A stretch of 64,000 nucleotides of DNA from assembly GCF_007751035.1 (NCBI RefSeq), contig NZ_CP036433.1, forward strand, positions 7,545,001 through 7,609,000. Reading direction: 5' to 3'. The position numbers and the translations under genes were made by a program. This DNA is from Lignipirellula cremea. Lineage in GTDB: Bacteria; Planctomycetota; Planctomycetia; Pirellulales; Pirellulaceae. Positions 44,391 to 54,282 of this stretch are shown one piece after another; positions within the stretch are counted from its first letter, which is position 1, and each line of letters starts with the position of its first letter. Below the pieces are notes generated by a model that was given only the letters and a program-made list of their open reading frames with translations, was not told the origin of the DNA and did no database searches.

Positions 44391-45665
44391 TTACTGCATC
44401 AGGCCGGTAACCTGGCCGGCGGTGAGCGAGGCGCCATAGATACGAATGTCGTCGAGGCTGCCTTCGAAAAAGTTCTTGCCGGTCTGCAGGGCGCCGATGC
44501 TAAACTTGTCGGCGGAGCGTTTGACGCCGCCCTTGCCGGTCGTCTGGCCTTCCAGCTGGGCGTCGACATACAGGGTGAGAGAACCATCGTTAAAGACGGC
44601 CGTCACCAGGTGCCATTCATTATCCGTAACGACCGTTTTCCCGACGACGGTTTTATCGCCAGGGCCAACACCAAAAGCGATCTTGTCGCCCAGCAGGGAG
44701 ACGCCGATATCCGGTTCGTCTTCGGCCACGCTGGCGTCGACCAGGCCGGACCCTTCGGTCCAGATTTTTCCTTCAGGGCCGGGCTTGTCGGTTTTGATCC
44801 AGAACACAATTGAGATTTCCGACCCAAAGAAGGGCGGGTCAAATTTCAACTGGGACTTGCCATCGAAAGCGAGCACCCCGCCGCCACGTTCTTCCAGCCG
44901 CTTGGGGGCGCCTGTCTTCTCGATTTTGGTGGTTTCGTTGAGGTCGTTGACGAACGGCTTGGAGGCTTTGTTAAAAGTAAAATGAGAGAGCAGCGAGAAG
45001 CCGGGAATCGCTTCGCCGCCGGCCGCGACCGACGAATTGCCGCTCCCTGTTTTTCCGCCGCCCCCCTTGCCGCCGGAATCTGTCTGGCCGACATCGGTGG
45101 TGACTGGCGAACCGCTGGGCAATAGCATGAACGCCCCGACGCCCAGACCGCCGAGAACCAGCACCCCTGTGACCGCCGCCAGGATCAGCGGCAGCGGACT
45201 CTTCTTGGCGACCGGCAAACGTGGGTTCGAGGTCGAAGTGGCCGAAGCTCCGGCGGCCAGCTTGACGGTGTCGGAATGCACATTCGACGGGGAAGAGCCG
45301 GGGCGATCGCCCGTATTGATCCCGGGGAAAGCCGGCCCCCGGGGCGTGCGGGCCTGGGTCGCCGCGGCGACCGGTTTGGCGGCGTCGAGCTTCGCTTTCA
45401 GCTCGGCGTCGTACTTGGCTTTCCGTTCTGCGTTGAGCAGCACCCGCCGGGCGCCGGCGAGTTCGGTCAGCAGTTTTTGCGCTTGCCGCAAATGCGGACC
45501 GGCCGTGATATCCTGCAGATAGGCAATATGGCGATTCGCCACCGAATCGATCACTTCGCGATCCGATTCAAAGGGCCGCACCCCCAGCAGGCGATAGTGG
45601 TGGGGCGGCTGCTCTTCGGGCGGAATGCCGAGCCATTTATAGTAAGGATTGAACTCTTCAGCCAT
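44391..45665 (-). CDS. J-like domain / membrane segment / LamG-domain protein
   Basis: 424 residues. Residues 1-95 form a J-like domain: 'YRLLGVRPFESDREVIDSVANRHIAYLQ' and 'LLNAERKAKYDAEL' resemble DnaJ helices I-III, but the HPD tripeptide is absent. A low-complexity region follows, then one transmembrane helix ('PLILAAVTGVLVLGGLGVGAFML', about 156-178) and a Gly/Lys linker. The C-terminal 190 residues are a concanavalin-like LamG domain ('ISIVFWIKTDKPG', 'EWHLVTAVFNDGSLTLYVDAQ', 'SLDDIRIYG'). The LamG part is likely outside the cytoplasm and the J-like part inside. It lies 222 bp downstream of the kinase-Hsp70 fusion on the same strand. Confidence 0.8.
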   Translation of the reverse strand: MAEEFNPYYKWLGIPPEEQPPHHYRLLGVRPFESDREVIDSVANRHIAYLQDITAGPHLRQAQKLLTELAGARRVLLNAERKAKYDAELKAKLDAAKPVAAATQARTPRGPAFPGINTGDRPGSSPSNVHSDTVKLAAGASATSTSNPRLPVAKKSPLPLILAAVTGVLVLGGLGVGAFMLLPSGSPVTTDVGQTDSGGKGGGGKTGSGNSSVAAGGEAIPGFSLLSHFTFNKASKPFVNDLNETTKIEKTGAPKRLEERGGGVLAFDGKSQLKFDPPFFGSEISIVFWIKTDKPGPEGKIWTEGSGLVDASVAEDEPDIGVSLLGDKIAFGVGPGDKTVVGKTVVTDNEWHLVTAVFNDGSLTLYVDAQLEGQTTGKGGVKRSADKFSIGALQTGKNFFEGSLDDIRIYGASLTAGQVTGLMQ

Positions 45666-45887
45666 TGCCTTGTTCCACTACGCCCCGAGGCGTTTGGGTA
45701 AAAGTGCTACCCCGTTGGCGGCGTGCTAGCGGGTAATGTTTCGCCCTGCCGTTTTGCTGACGCGGCCCGTGGCCGATTCCGTTCCGGAGGAAATCCACCC
45801 GACGAAAAAAAGCGACCCGATAGAGCAAAAGCGTAAGGGAGCGTTCGCCTGTCCGCAATCCTATTCTAGGGAGGATTTCCAAGAAAA

Positions 45888-48800
45888 TCAAAGCAGGGCG
45901 CCATCGTTGATCCGTTTCTCCCAGCTGCGAATCTGATCATCGTCCAGGCCGCTGGCGCGCTCGATCGTCATCCGTTCTTTCCGGTTGACGCCTTCCAGAT
46001 TCGCCTCCACCGTAAGGCGTCCATTATCGGCGTACTGGAAGCGGACGAAAACCGGAGTACGGGCGGGTAAATTGGGCGGCAACTGCGAGACCACACAGCG
46101 GCCAATCTCGGTGGCGTGGTTGCCCGAGGCGTCGCCGCCTTCGATCACGTTGACCACCACCTTCCGCTGGTTGTCGTGCTGCGTGACGAACCGCGCCTTG
46201 CCGGTGGCCGGCAGCGAAGTATTCCGCGGGATCAGCACCTTGCGACGCTTGAGACCCGTTTTGGGATCGGTCGCCAGCACGCCCAGATCGTGGGAGTTCA
46301 CATTCGTCACCGCCATGCCGCGTTCGGCGATGCCGCCTTGCCGTAGCAACAGACCGGCGAAAATGGCGGCCCCCTGGGCGACCGCTTCATCAGGCGACAG
46401 CGAACGATCCACCTGCAGGCCCGACGCCGACTCCAGCGCCTCTTTGACCATCGGCATGCGACTGGAGCCGCCGACCAGCAACAGGCGGCTGATCTCGGTC
46501 CAGGCGATGTTTGCTTCCCGCATCGCTTTGGAAATGGTCAGCATGGTGCGGTCCAGCAGGTCGCCGGTCCGCTCTTCAAACTCGGCCCGCGTCAGCTCCG
46601 TGCGCAGTCGCTGGCCTTCATGGGCGAACATGATCGTCGTGCTTTCCCGGGCGCTGAGCGTGTGCTTGGCGTCGCGGGCTTCGCCCAGCAGCGTCTGCAG
46701 GGCGCACGGATCCTGGCGGGGATCCACGTCGAACTTGTCCTGGAACGCCTCGGAGACAAAATCGACCACCCGTTCGTCCCAGTCGATGCCGCCCAGTTGG
46801 ACGTCGCCGGCGGTGCCGATGGTGGTGTATTCCTGCCCTTCGATCCGCATAATGGTGACGTCGAACGTACCGCCGCCCAGGTCGTAGACCAGCACGGTTT
46901 CCGCCTGGGTGGCGATGCCGGTCTGATCGATGAAGCCCTTCTGCACGCCGTAACTAATGGCGGCGGCGGTCGGTTCATTGATAATGTCGAGCACGTCCAG
47001 TCCGGCCAGGCGACCGGCGTCCTGGGTTGCTTTCCGGCGCGGCTCGTTAAAGTAGGCCGGAACCGTAATCACGACTTTGCGGAACGGGCCCAGTTTCAAC
47101 TCGGCGTCGCTTTTGAGTTTTTTCAGGATCAGCGCCTGGATCACCTCAGGCGGCAGATGTTTTTCGCCGATCGCTTTGTGGAACTCCCTTTCGCCCATAT
47201 CGCGTTTGGCGAACTGGGCGGTCAGCTCCGGTTCAAACTCGGCCGCTTTGACCGCTTCCTTGCCGACGACCACATGCGACTTGTCGAAGAACACCACGCT
47301 GGGCGTCGTCAGATCGCCTTCGCTGTTCAGCAGCGTCCAGGGACGGCCTTCGGTATCCAGATGGGCCACGACCGAATACGTGGTGCCCAGGTCAATCCCG
47401 ACCGCGAGCGTACTGCCGACCTCCGTGTCCTCGGTCAGCGTGGACGCCGGATCAGACGCCGCTTGTTCCTCCGCCTCGGCGACCTCTTCGATCTCGGCGA
47501 CTTCTTCGATCTCCGCGACTTCTTCGATCTCCGCGACTTCTTCGATCTCGGCGACTTCTTCGATCTCCGCGACTTCTTCGATCTCCGCGACTTCTTCGAT
47601 CTCCGCGACTTCTTCGATCTCCGCGACTTCTTCGATCTCCGCGACTTCTTCGATCTCCGCGACTTCTTCGATCTCCGCGACTTCCTCGATCTCGGCGACT
47701 TCCTCGATCTCGGCGACTTCCTCGATCTCCGCGACTTCCTCGATCTCCGCGACTTCTTCAACAGGAGGGCCGACCTGATCGATTGGCGGTTCTACGGGAA
47801 CCGCGACGGCGGGCGGCGGGCCGATAGCCCGTGGCGGGGCGGCAGCAGGCACGGCCCGGGGGGCCGGATTGCGCGGGGCGGCCGGTATCGCTTCGGCAAC
47901 GGGACCGACCTGGTCGATCGGCGGCGGCTGCAGATCGGCGGCGGCTTCGACTTCCTCGATTTCTTCGATCTCTTCAAAGTCTTCGAGTTCTTCCACCTCT
48001 TCGACGACTTCCTCCACCGCTTCGGCGGCCGACTCTTCGACCTCTTCGATCGGCTCGAAATCCTGCACTTCTTCGATATCTTCGACCTCTTCGAACGTGT
48101 GCGACTCTACCACCGCCGGGGAAGGTGCGGCGGCGGATGACGACGGGCTGACCGGGGTCGGCGTATGCTTTTCGCGCGCTTTGAGAATCTGCGTGATCGA
48201 CGCGGCGTGTCCCGCATGCCAGGCAGGATCGGCGTTGGCCAGCAGCCATTCGCCCAGGAAATACGCGGCGTCCCGGGCGCTGGCGTAGCGGCGGTCGGGC
48301 GACTTGGCGGTCAGGTTATCGACGATCTCCTGCAAAGAAGCGGGAATCTCGGGCCGCTTTTCGGCCAACCGCGGCAGCGGGTTGTTCTGGTGCTGTTTCA
48401 ATCGCTGGGCCGGCGAAACCCCGCCAAAGGGCGCATCGCCCGCCAGCAGAAAGTAAAGCGTGCAGCCCAGGCTGTACAGGTCGGCCCGATGGTCGATGTT
48501 GTGGCTGTCGCGGGCCTGTTCCGGCGCCAGGTAATCGACGGTGCCCAGCATGTTGTCGTCGTTGAGTTTGGTCAGCGGCTCGCCGTTCTCGTCGTTCAGC
48601 GTACGCACCAGCCCCAGGTCAAGGATTTTGACCACGCCATGCTTGTTGACCAGCAGGTTGCCCGGTTTGATATCGCGATGCACCAGTTCGTTTTCATGCG
48701 CATGGTGCAGGCCGTTAGCCGCCTGGCGCATGTAGTCGACCGCATCGCTGGCGTTAATCCGTCCCTTGTCGTCGACAATCTGCTGCAGGCTTTTGCCGAC

Positions 48801-49280
48801 CACGTATTCCATGACGAAGTAATAAACGGGCGAGCCGGTCGATTCATCGGTGTCAAAGTCGTGCGCCCTGACAATGTTGGGGTGGTTGAGCGAGGCGACG
48901 GCCTGCACTTCGCGCATGAAGCGGGCGAGGTTCGAGGAGACGCCCATTTCCGACGCGGGCATCACCTTGATCGCGCACTGTTGGCCCATCAGCTCGTGCT
49001 GCGCCAGAAAGACGCGGCTCATGCCGCCGCGGCCGAGCAGTTTCAGCACCCGATATTTGCCGAGGAAGAAGCCCCGATGCTTGCCCAGCAGCAACTGATC
49101 GGCCTGCCAGCGGGTGACGATCCGCTGGCGCACCATCGCTTCGGCCACGGCGTCGGCCGAACCGCTGTCCAGCAGTTCCGGCGGCAGTCCGCTTTTGAAG
49201 TCCTCGAGCTTTTTTGGCGGCACCAGCCGGCTGCGGTTGGCGACGTCAAAGAACTGGTTTAAAGGGATCGGAGCCGACAT
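45888..49280 (-). CDS. Ser/Thr protein kinase fused to a lid-less Hsp70 through an acidic hexapeptide-repeat linker
   Basis: 1130 residues. A short N-terminal region precedes a protein kinase domain (about 75-345) with 'GRGGMSRV', Lys105, '[10 protein letters not shown]' (Asp203), 'DLG' in place of DFG (221-223) and 'APE' (252-254), so it is probably active. Residues 395-450 are acidic. Residues 508-603 are sixteen EEVAE(I/A) hexapeptides. From about 625 to the end lies an Hsp70: '[12 protein letters not shown]', '[11 protein letters not shown]', '[13 protein letters not shown]' and a substrate-binding beta domain. The alpha-helical lid is missing, since this part has only about 506 residues against about 640 in DnaK. 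No membrane segment is seen. A J-like gene lies downstream on the same strand. Confidence 0.93.
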   Translation of the reverse strand: MSAPIPLNQFFDVANRSRLVPPKKLEDFKSGLPPELLDSGSADAVAEAMVRQRIVTRWQADQLLLGKHRGFFLGKYRVLKLLGRGGMSRVFLAQHELMGQQCAIKVMPASEMGVSSNLARFMREVQAVASLNHPNIVRAHDFDTDESTGSPVYYFVMEYVVGKSLQQIVDDKGRINASDAVDYMRQAANGLHHAHENELVHRDIKPGNLLVNKHGVVKILDLGLVRTLNDENGEPLTKLNDDNMLGTVDYLAPEQARDSHNIDHRADLYSLGCTLYFLLAGDAPFGGVSPAQRLKQHQNNPLPRLAEKRPEIPASLQEIVDNLTAKSPDRRYASARDAAYFLGEWLLANADPAWHAGHAASITQILKAREKHTPTPVSPSSSAAAPSPAVVESHTFEEVEDIEEVQDFEPIEEVEESAAEAVEEVVEEVEELEDFEEIEEIEEVEAAADLQPPPIDQVGPVAEAIPAAPRNPAPRAVPAAAPPRAIGPPPAVAVPVEPPIDQVGPPVEEVAEIEEVAEIEEVAEIEEVAEIEEVAEIEEVAEIEEVAEIEEVAEIEEVAEIEEVAEIEEVAEIEEVAEIEEVAEIEEVAEIEEVAEIEEVAEAEEQAASDPASTLTEDTEVGSTLAVGIDLGTTYSVVAHLDTEGRPWTLLNSEGDLTTPSVVFFDKSHVVVGKEAVKAAEFEPELTAQFAKRDMGEREFHKAIGEKHLPPEVIQALILKKLKSDAELKLGPFRKVVITVPAYFNEPRRKATQDAGRLAGLDVLDIINEPTAAAISYGVQKGFIDQTGIATQAETVLVYDLGGGTFDVTIMRIEGQEYTTIGTAGDVQLGGIDWDERVVDFVSEAFQDKFDVDPRQDPCALQTLLGEARDAKHTLSARESTTIMFAHEGQRLRTELTRAEFEERTGDLLDRTMLTISKAMREANIAWTEISRLLLVGGSSRMPMVKEALESASGLQVDRSLSPDEAVAQGAAIFAGLLLRQGGIAERGMAVTNVNSHDLGVLATDPKTGLKRRKVLIPRNTSLPATGKARFVTQHDNQRKVVVNVIEGGDASGNHATEIGRCVVSQLPPNLPARTPVFVRFQYADNGRLTVEANLEGVNRKERMTIERASGLDDDQIRSWEKRINDGALL
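47472..47759. repeat. 18-bp in-frame tandem repeat (sixteen copies) encoding EEVAE(I/A)
   Basis: On the plus strand the unit reads GACTTCTTCGATCTCCGC, with a few positions varying (CTCGGC/CTCCGC, TTC/CTC/CCTC). There are sixteen copies: fifteen encode EEVAEI and the last EEVAEA. Central copies are identical at the DNA level while end copies have synonymous changes, as expected of expansion by slippage or unequal exchange. The repeat stays in frame because its unit is a multiple of three. Confidence 0.93.
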
Positions 49281-49389
49281 AGATCTTCTATACGAAATGG
49301 AATTAAGTTACCGATATTATTCAGTATAACTGCCCTGCGCCGGCGGCCAACAAAGAGCCGTCAGGTTCTCCTCGCGGTTCTCCAACCGG

Positions 49390-51006
49390 TCAGGCTTCGG
49401 CGGCGATTTCTTTTTCCACCACCTGGCGGTCAATCACCGCGGCGCCGACCGAATCGCCAAACACATTTACAGTAGTTCGCAGGCGGTCAAGAAACCAGTC
49501 GATGGCCAAAATGGCGCCAATTCCTTCCAGCGGCAGGCCGACCGCCTGCAGAACCATTACCATCGTAATCAAGCCGGCTTCGGGTATCCCGGCGGCGCCT
49601 ACGGCGGCCAGCGTCGCCGTCAGCACAATTACCAGGAGTTTTCCGGCCGAAAGCACAATCCCCAGCGACTGGGCGATAAAAATCACCGCCACTGCCTCGT
49701 ACAGCGCGGTGCCGTCCATATTGACGGTCGCCCCCAGCGGCAGCACAAAACTGGTGCTGCGGCGGGACACCCCGTTATTCTCTTCCGCGCATTCCATCGT
49801 CACCGGCAACGAAGCCGACGAACTGGCCGTACTGACGGCCGTCAGCAGCGCCCGCGACATGCCCAGCGTGTACTGCAGAGGGTTCCGTCCGGTCAGCAGC
49901 CACAGCAGCAGGCAGAGCACGGCCGCATGCACCAGCAGGCCAATTACGACCGTCGCCACGTACCAGCCAATACGGCCCAGCTCCGCCGCGAACGCCTCGC
50001 CGCCGCCGTTCTTGGCGATGTTCCAGGCGACCAGCCCAAAAATGCCAATCGGGGCCAGCCACATGACCAGATGCACCATTTTCATGATGGCCGCATTGGC
50101 CGCATCAAAAAAATCAATCGCCACCTGGCCCTTTTCGCCGATGGTGGTCAGCATGCCGCCAAACACAATCGCAAACACGATCAACGCCAGCACATTCGTC
50201 GAGGCGGCCGCCTGGATCAGGTTCTTCGGAAACATCCCCGCGCCGGCGTTATCGGGCCCTTCCTTGCCGCGGAACACATCCAGCAGGGTGTCCAGCACGC
50301 CCGTATCCCGCTTGGCTTCGACATTCTCCGTGACATAGGCGAACGTGCTGTCGGACACTTCTCCCGGCCGGATCAGCAGCACCAGAATCAGCCCCAGCAC
50401 CACGGCCAGACCGGTCGTGCAGAAATAGAACAGAATCGTGCCGCCGCCCATGCGTCCCATATTGCGGACGTCGCCGAGCGAAGTCACGCCGCAGATCATG
50501 CTGGTCACAACGAGCGGAATCACCAGCAAGGTGAGCAGACGCAGGAAAATCTCGCCGGCAAACTGGATCATCTTGGCGGCCGTTTCCGTCCACCACATGC
50601 GGCTGGCATAGCTGGCGTCCTGCTGGGCCAAGCCGTTGCGGCCCATTTTATCGGCGTGCGTCTGGGCCAGCTCCTGGACTTCGACCAGCCGGGCCTGCAC
50701 CACCGGAATCTGCAGCCGCAGCTCTTTGGCCAGCTCCGCCTGCTGGGCTGCATCCTCGCCGCCGGCGGCCGCTTTGGCTTCTGCCTCTTCGGCGTACTTG
50801 TTTTTCTGCACGATCGTTTTTTCGAGCTTGTCGATTTCCTCCGTCGGCCCCCCGGTGGCGACCCACATGCTCTCGCCGCCAAAAACTCCGACCAGGGCGC
50901 CGAGCACGATCCCGACGACAATGGCGATCAGGCCGCCCATGCCGGCGGTCGCCTTGGACTCGGTAGCTGCTGCGGGTTCCGCCGGCTTTAGTTCCTTGGC
51001 CGCCAT
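49390..51006 (-). CDS. Dicarboxylate/amino acid:cation symporter (DAACS family) with a coiled-coil insertion
   Basis: 538 residues. The sodium:dicarboxylate symporter fold is clear: 'FLRLLTLLVIPLVVTSMICGV', the HP1 Ser-rich loop 'STASSSASLPVT', the TM7 'GATVNMDGTALYEAVA' (NMDGT motif) and 'AAVGAAGIPEAGLI'. Family members import glutamate, aspartate or C4-dicarboxylates with Na+ or H+. Unlike typical GltP/DctA (about 420-440 residues), about 85 residues after TM1 are charged and heptad-like ('KLEKTIVQKNKYAEEAEAK' and onward), probably an extracytoplasmic coiled coil. An AAGGAA ribosome-binding site lies nine bases before the ATG. Confidence 0.9.
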   Translation of the reverse strand: MAAKELKPAEPAAATESKATAGMGGLIAIVVGIVLGALVGVFGGESMWVATGGPTEEIDKLEKTIVQKNKYAEEAEAKAAAGGEDAAQQAELAKELRLQIPVVQARLVEVQELAQTHADKMGRNGLAQQDASYASRMWWTETAAKMIQFAGEIFLRLLTLLVIPLVVTSMICGVTSLGDVRNMGRMGGGTILFYFCTTGLAVVLGLILVLLIRPGEVSDSTFAYVTENVEAKRDTGVLDTLLDVFRGKEGPDNAGAGMFPKNLIQAAASTNVLALIVFAIVFGGMLTTIGEKGQVAIDFFDAANAAIMKMVHLVMWLAPIGIFGLVAWNIAKNGGGEAFAAELGRIGWYVATVVIGLLVHAAVLCLLLWLLTGRNPLQYTLGMSRALLTAVSTASSSASLPVTMECAEENNGVSRRSTSFVLPLGATVNMDGTALYEAVAVIFIAQSLGIVLSAGKLLVIVLTATLAAVGAAGIPEAGLITMVMVLQAVGLPLEGIGAILAIDWFLDRLRTTVNVFGDSVGAAVIDRQVVEKEIAAEA

Positions 51007-51262
51007 GAAATGGGTTCCTTGCTGGTTGGCCGACAGACTGGGTTTCGAAGAGAAAGTCTAAGATAGGCCGTTTTTTGCCCGGAAGAAAGGCGAGTTCGCC
51101 CGTTCACGTCGCCTGGGGCGGACCGATTCCCCTTGGGCCGCCGGAGATTCTCTCGAAATGAGAAGGCCAATCGGTTACCATACAAGGGTTGATCGAACTC
51201 CCGCCCTGCGTGCTGTCGCAGTTCGTCCGCCGTCTCACTCCGCCGTTTCCAAAGACCTGCTG

Positions 51263-54226
51263 ATGAATGGCTTGCTCGTTAAGTATTGCGTCTGTCTGTT
51301 GCTGCTGGCAGCGGTCGCTCCCCTGGCGGCCGCCGAACCCACGACGGCCGAGCTTGATTTTTTCGAGGCCGAAATCCGGCCGGTCCTGGTCAAGCACTGT
51401 TATGAGTGCCATTCCCGCGACGCCAAAAACATTCGCGGCGGTCTGCTGCTGGATACCCGGGCCGGCATTCGCCAGGGCGGAGAAAGCGGTCCCGCCATCG
51501 TGCCGGGCAAACCGGAAGAAGGGGAGCTGCTCGCTTCGCTCCGCTATGAAACGTTCGAAATGCCCCCTCGGGGAAAGCTGAACGAAAAAACGATCGCCGC
51601 TTTTGAACAATGGATCCGCTCCGGCGCCGCCGACCCGCGCGAGGGCGAAGCCAAAGTCGCCGCGGCGCCCAAAATCGACATCGCCGCCGCCCGCCAGCGC
51701 TGGGCGTTCCAGAAACCGCAGCGTCACCCGGCCCCCGCCGTCAGACAGAATGCCTGGCCGCGGACCGACGTCGACCAGTTCATTCTGGCCAAACTGGAAG
51801 CGGCCCAGGCGACGCCCTCCGCCGACGCGGAACCGGCCGTCCTGCTGCGACGGCTGTACTACGACCTGATCGGTCTGCCGCCCACGTCGACCGAACTCCA
51901 GGCGTTCCTCGCAAATCCTTCCCCGCAAGCCTGGGAGGCGACAGTCGACCGCTTGCTGCAGTCGCCCCACTTCGGCGAGCGCTGGGGCCGGCACTGGCTC
52001 GATGTGGCCCGTTACGCCGATTCCGTCGGCGGCGGCCGCACCCGCACCCTCGACGAAGCCTGGCGGTATCGCGACTATGTGATCCAGGCGATGCACCAGG
52101 ACAAACCGTTTGACCAGTTCATCGTCGAGCAGCTGGCCGGCGACCTGCTGCCGGCCGCGACCAACGCCGCCCGGGCCGAGCAGTTGACCGCCACCGGCTT
52201 CCTGGTGCTGGGACCGACGACCTATGAGCTGCAGGACAAAGAGCGGCTGCGGATGGACGTAATCGACGAACAGATCGACACCATGTCCCGGGCGTTCCTC
52301 GGCATGACGACCGGCTGCGCCCGTTGCCACGATCACAAATTCGACCCGATCCCGACGCGCGATTACTATGCCCTGGCCGGCGTGTTCCGCAGCACCAAGA
52401 CCCTCACGCCCGGCAGCGTGTCAGGGTTTGTCACTCGCGAGCTGCCCCAGTCAGAGGACGCCGCGCTCGCCTGGAAAAACCACCAGGCCGCCCAGAAAAA
52501 GATCGACGACGCCTACGCCCACGCGCGACAGGACGTCAAAGATCAGGACGCCGTCCTCAAAGCACTTGTGGCTGGGGACAGCCCCGACGACAGCAAGACC
52601 GTGGCCGCTGGCGCCGTGCCCCTGGCTTCCTTACCGGGTCTGGTCGTCGATGAAACCGACGCCGAGCTGACCGGCGCCTGGGCCGCTTCGCAAGGAGCAT
52701 TTCCGTACGTCGGTCGGGAGTATCGCTACTCCAGTCGCGGCCGCAGCCAGGCCCGGTACCGCGCTCCGATTGCAGCGGCCGGCCTGTATGAGATCCGGCT
52801 GTCCTACAGCCCGCACGCCAATCGGGCGAAGAACGCGAAGGTCGTCGTCCACCATGCCGGCGGCGAGAGCGAGTCCCGCATCGATCAATCACAACCCGGA
52901 GCGATCGACGGCCTGTTCGTCTCGCTCGGCCAGTTCGAACTGGCGCCCGACAGCCAGCACGCCGTGGTCCTGGAATGCCAGGACGCCAACGGCGCGGTCG
53001 TCGCCGACGCCGTGCAGTTCCTCGCGATCAACGACACGACCGCCTCTGCCGACAAAGCGACAGAACAGGACGGGAGCGAAGAGACCGTCGAAAAACCAAA
53101 CGACGCCTCTGAGAGCGATAAGAAAAAACGGAAAGCCGCCGTCGCCGCCGCCCGGACCAGGCTCGCCCAGCTGGAAGCGGAAGTCGCCCGGCTGAAACAG
53201 GAGGCGGACGACAGCAAAGCGAACGCCCCCGCAGCTCCCGTCAAAGTCATGGGCGTGCAGGAAGAAGAGCAGACGGGCGACTACTATGTATGCATCCGCG
53301 GGGAAGCCCGTAACCTGGGCGAAGCGGCGCCGCGGGGCTTTTTGACGGCCCTGTCCGACAGCGAAGAACCGCCCGTCATTCCGCCCAACGCCAGCGGCCG
53401 GCTGGAAGTGGCCCGGTGGATCGCCAGCGGGCAGAACCCGCTCACGGCCAGGGTGATCGTCAATCGGGTCTGGCGGCATCTGTTTGGGGCCGGCATTGTC
53501 CGTTCGACCGATAACTTCGGCGCGATGGGCGAAGCGCCTTCGCACCCCGACCTGCTCGATACGCTGGCGGTGAAGCTGGTCGACGACCTGGACTGGTCGC
53601 TGAAACGGCTGATCCGCGAACTGGTCCTCAGCCGCACCTACCAGCTCAGCAGCACCGCCTCGGCCGAACTGCTGAAGATCGATCCCGAAAACCGCCTGCT
53701 CGGCCGAGCCGAGCAGCGCCGCATGGACGCCGAAGCGATCCGCGATTACCTGCTGGTCGTGAGCGGCCAGCTCGACCTGACGCCCGGCGGCCGGTCCTTC
53801 CCGCCAGGGACGTCGGAATTTGGCTACCAGTTCAAGTCGGTCCGTCGGTCGGTTTACGTCCCCGTGTTTCGCAACACGCTGCACGAGCTGTTCGACGTAT
53901 TCGACTTCGCCGACCCCAGTCTGGTCAGCGGCGACCGCACCGTCAGCATCCTGCCGACCCAGGCCCTGTTTATGATGAACAGCCCCTTCGTGATGGACCA
54001 GGCAACCGCCGCCGCCCAGCGTCTGCTGAGCGAACCGGGCAACGCCCAGGAGCGGCTGGAACGCTTCTATCAGCAGGCGCTGGGACGCTCGCCCGCAGAG
54101 AACGAGAAACGCCTGTCGCTCGCGTATGTCGCGGCCGCCGGCGACGATCCCGCCGCGCAGCAGGAAGCCTGGTCCGGCGTTTGCCAGGCCGTGTTCGCCA
54201 GTCTGGACTTTCGTTACATCCGGTAA
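51263..54226 (+). CDS. Planctomycete PSD1-type protein: PSCyt1 cytochrome c / DUF1549 / DUF1553
   Basis: 987 residues. A signal peptide ('LLLLAAVAPLAAAEP') precedes a planctomycete cytochrome c domain with 'HCYECHSRDAKNIRGGLLLD', a single CxxCH heme site. The DUF1549 domain (about 165-375, 'YYDLIGLPPT', 'HFGERWGRHWLDVARYADS', 'GCARCHDHKFDPI') contains a second CxxCH. Residues about 470-600 resemble a golvesin-type beta-sandwich ('GLYEIRLSYSPH'), followed by a coiled coil. The C-terminal DUF1553 domain ends near 'FASLDFRYIR'. This architecture is almost confined to Planctomycetes and usually precedes DUF1501 genes, as here. The function is unproven; polysaccharide oxidation has been suggested. 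The start at 51263 fits the signal peptide. Confidence 0.93.
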   Translation: MNGLLVKYCVCLLLLAAVAPLAAAEPTTAELDFFEAEIRPVLVKHCYECHSRDAKNIRGGLLLDTRAGIRQGGESGPAIVPGKPEEGELLASLRYETFEMPPRGKLNEKTIAAFEQWIRSGAADPREGEAKVAAAPKIDIAAARQRWAFQKPQRHPAPAVRQNAWPRTDVDQFILAKLEAAQATPSADAEPAVLLRRLYYDLIGLPPTSTELQAFLANPSPQAWEATVDRLLQSPHFGERWGRHWLDVARYADSVGGGRTRTLDEAWRYRDYVIQAMHQDKPFDQFIVEQLAGDLLPAATNAARAEQLTATGFLVLGPTTYELQDKERLRMDVIDEQIDTMSRAFLGMTTGCARCHDHKFDPIPTRDYYALAGVFRSTKTLTPGSVSGFVTRELPQSEDAALAWKNHQAAQKKIDDAYAHARQDVKDQDAVLKALVAGDSPDDSKTVAAGAVPLASLPGLVVDETDAELTGAWAASQGAFPYVGREYRYSSRGRSQARYRAPIAAAGLYEIRLSYSPHANRAKNAKVVVHHAGGESESRIDQSQPGAIDGLFVSLGQFELAPDSQHAVVLECQDANGAVVADAVQFLAINDTTASADKATEQDGSEETVEKPNDASESDKKKRKAAVAAARTRLAQLEAEVARLKQEADDSKANAPAAPVKVMGVQEEEQTGDYYVCIRGEARNLGEAAPRGFLTALSDSEEPPVIPPNASGRLEVARWIASGQNPLTARVIVNRVWRHLFGAGIVRSTDNFGAMGEAPSHPDLLDTLAVKLVDDLDWSLKRLIRELVLSRTYQLSSTASAELLKIDPENRLLGRAEQRRMDAEAIRDYLLVVSGQLDLTPGGRSFPPGTSEFGYQFKSVRRSVYVPVFRNTLHELFDVFDFADPSLVSGDRTVSILPTQALFMMNSPFVMDQATAAAQRLLSEPGNAQERLERFYQQALGRSPAENEKRLSLAYVAAAGDDPAAQQEAWSGVCQAVFASLDFRYIR

Positions 54227-54282
54227 GCAACGGATAAGAACAGGCAGTCAAAATGAAATGAAGAGTTCACCGCCGTACCAGT

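Noticed and set aside
45780-45936. Plus-strand GGAGG followed by a short frame
   Set aside because: The frame starts before the GGAGG, runs into the antisense 3' end of the kinase-Hsp70 gene and has no motif.
47472-47759. Possible CRISPR array
   Set aside because: The 18-bp units are contiguous, without spacers, and lie in frame within a gene.
46620-48140. 506-codon plus-strand frame with FFDLRD repeats
   Set aside because: It is the antisense reading of the 18-bp repeat in the kinase-Hsp70 gene; the repeat unit has no stop codons in several frames.
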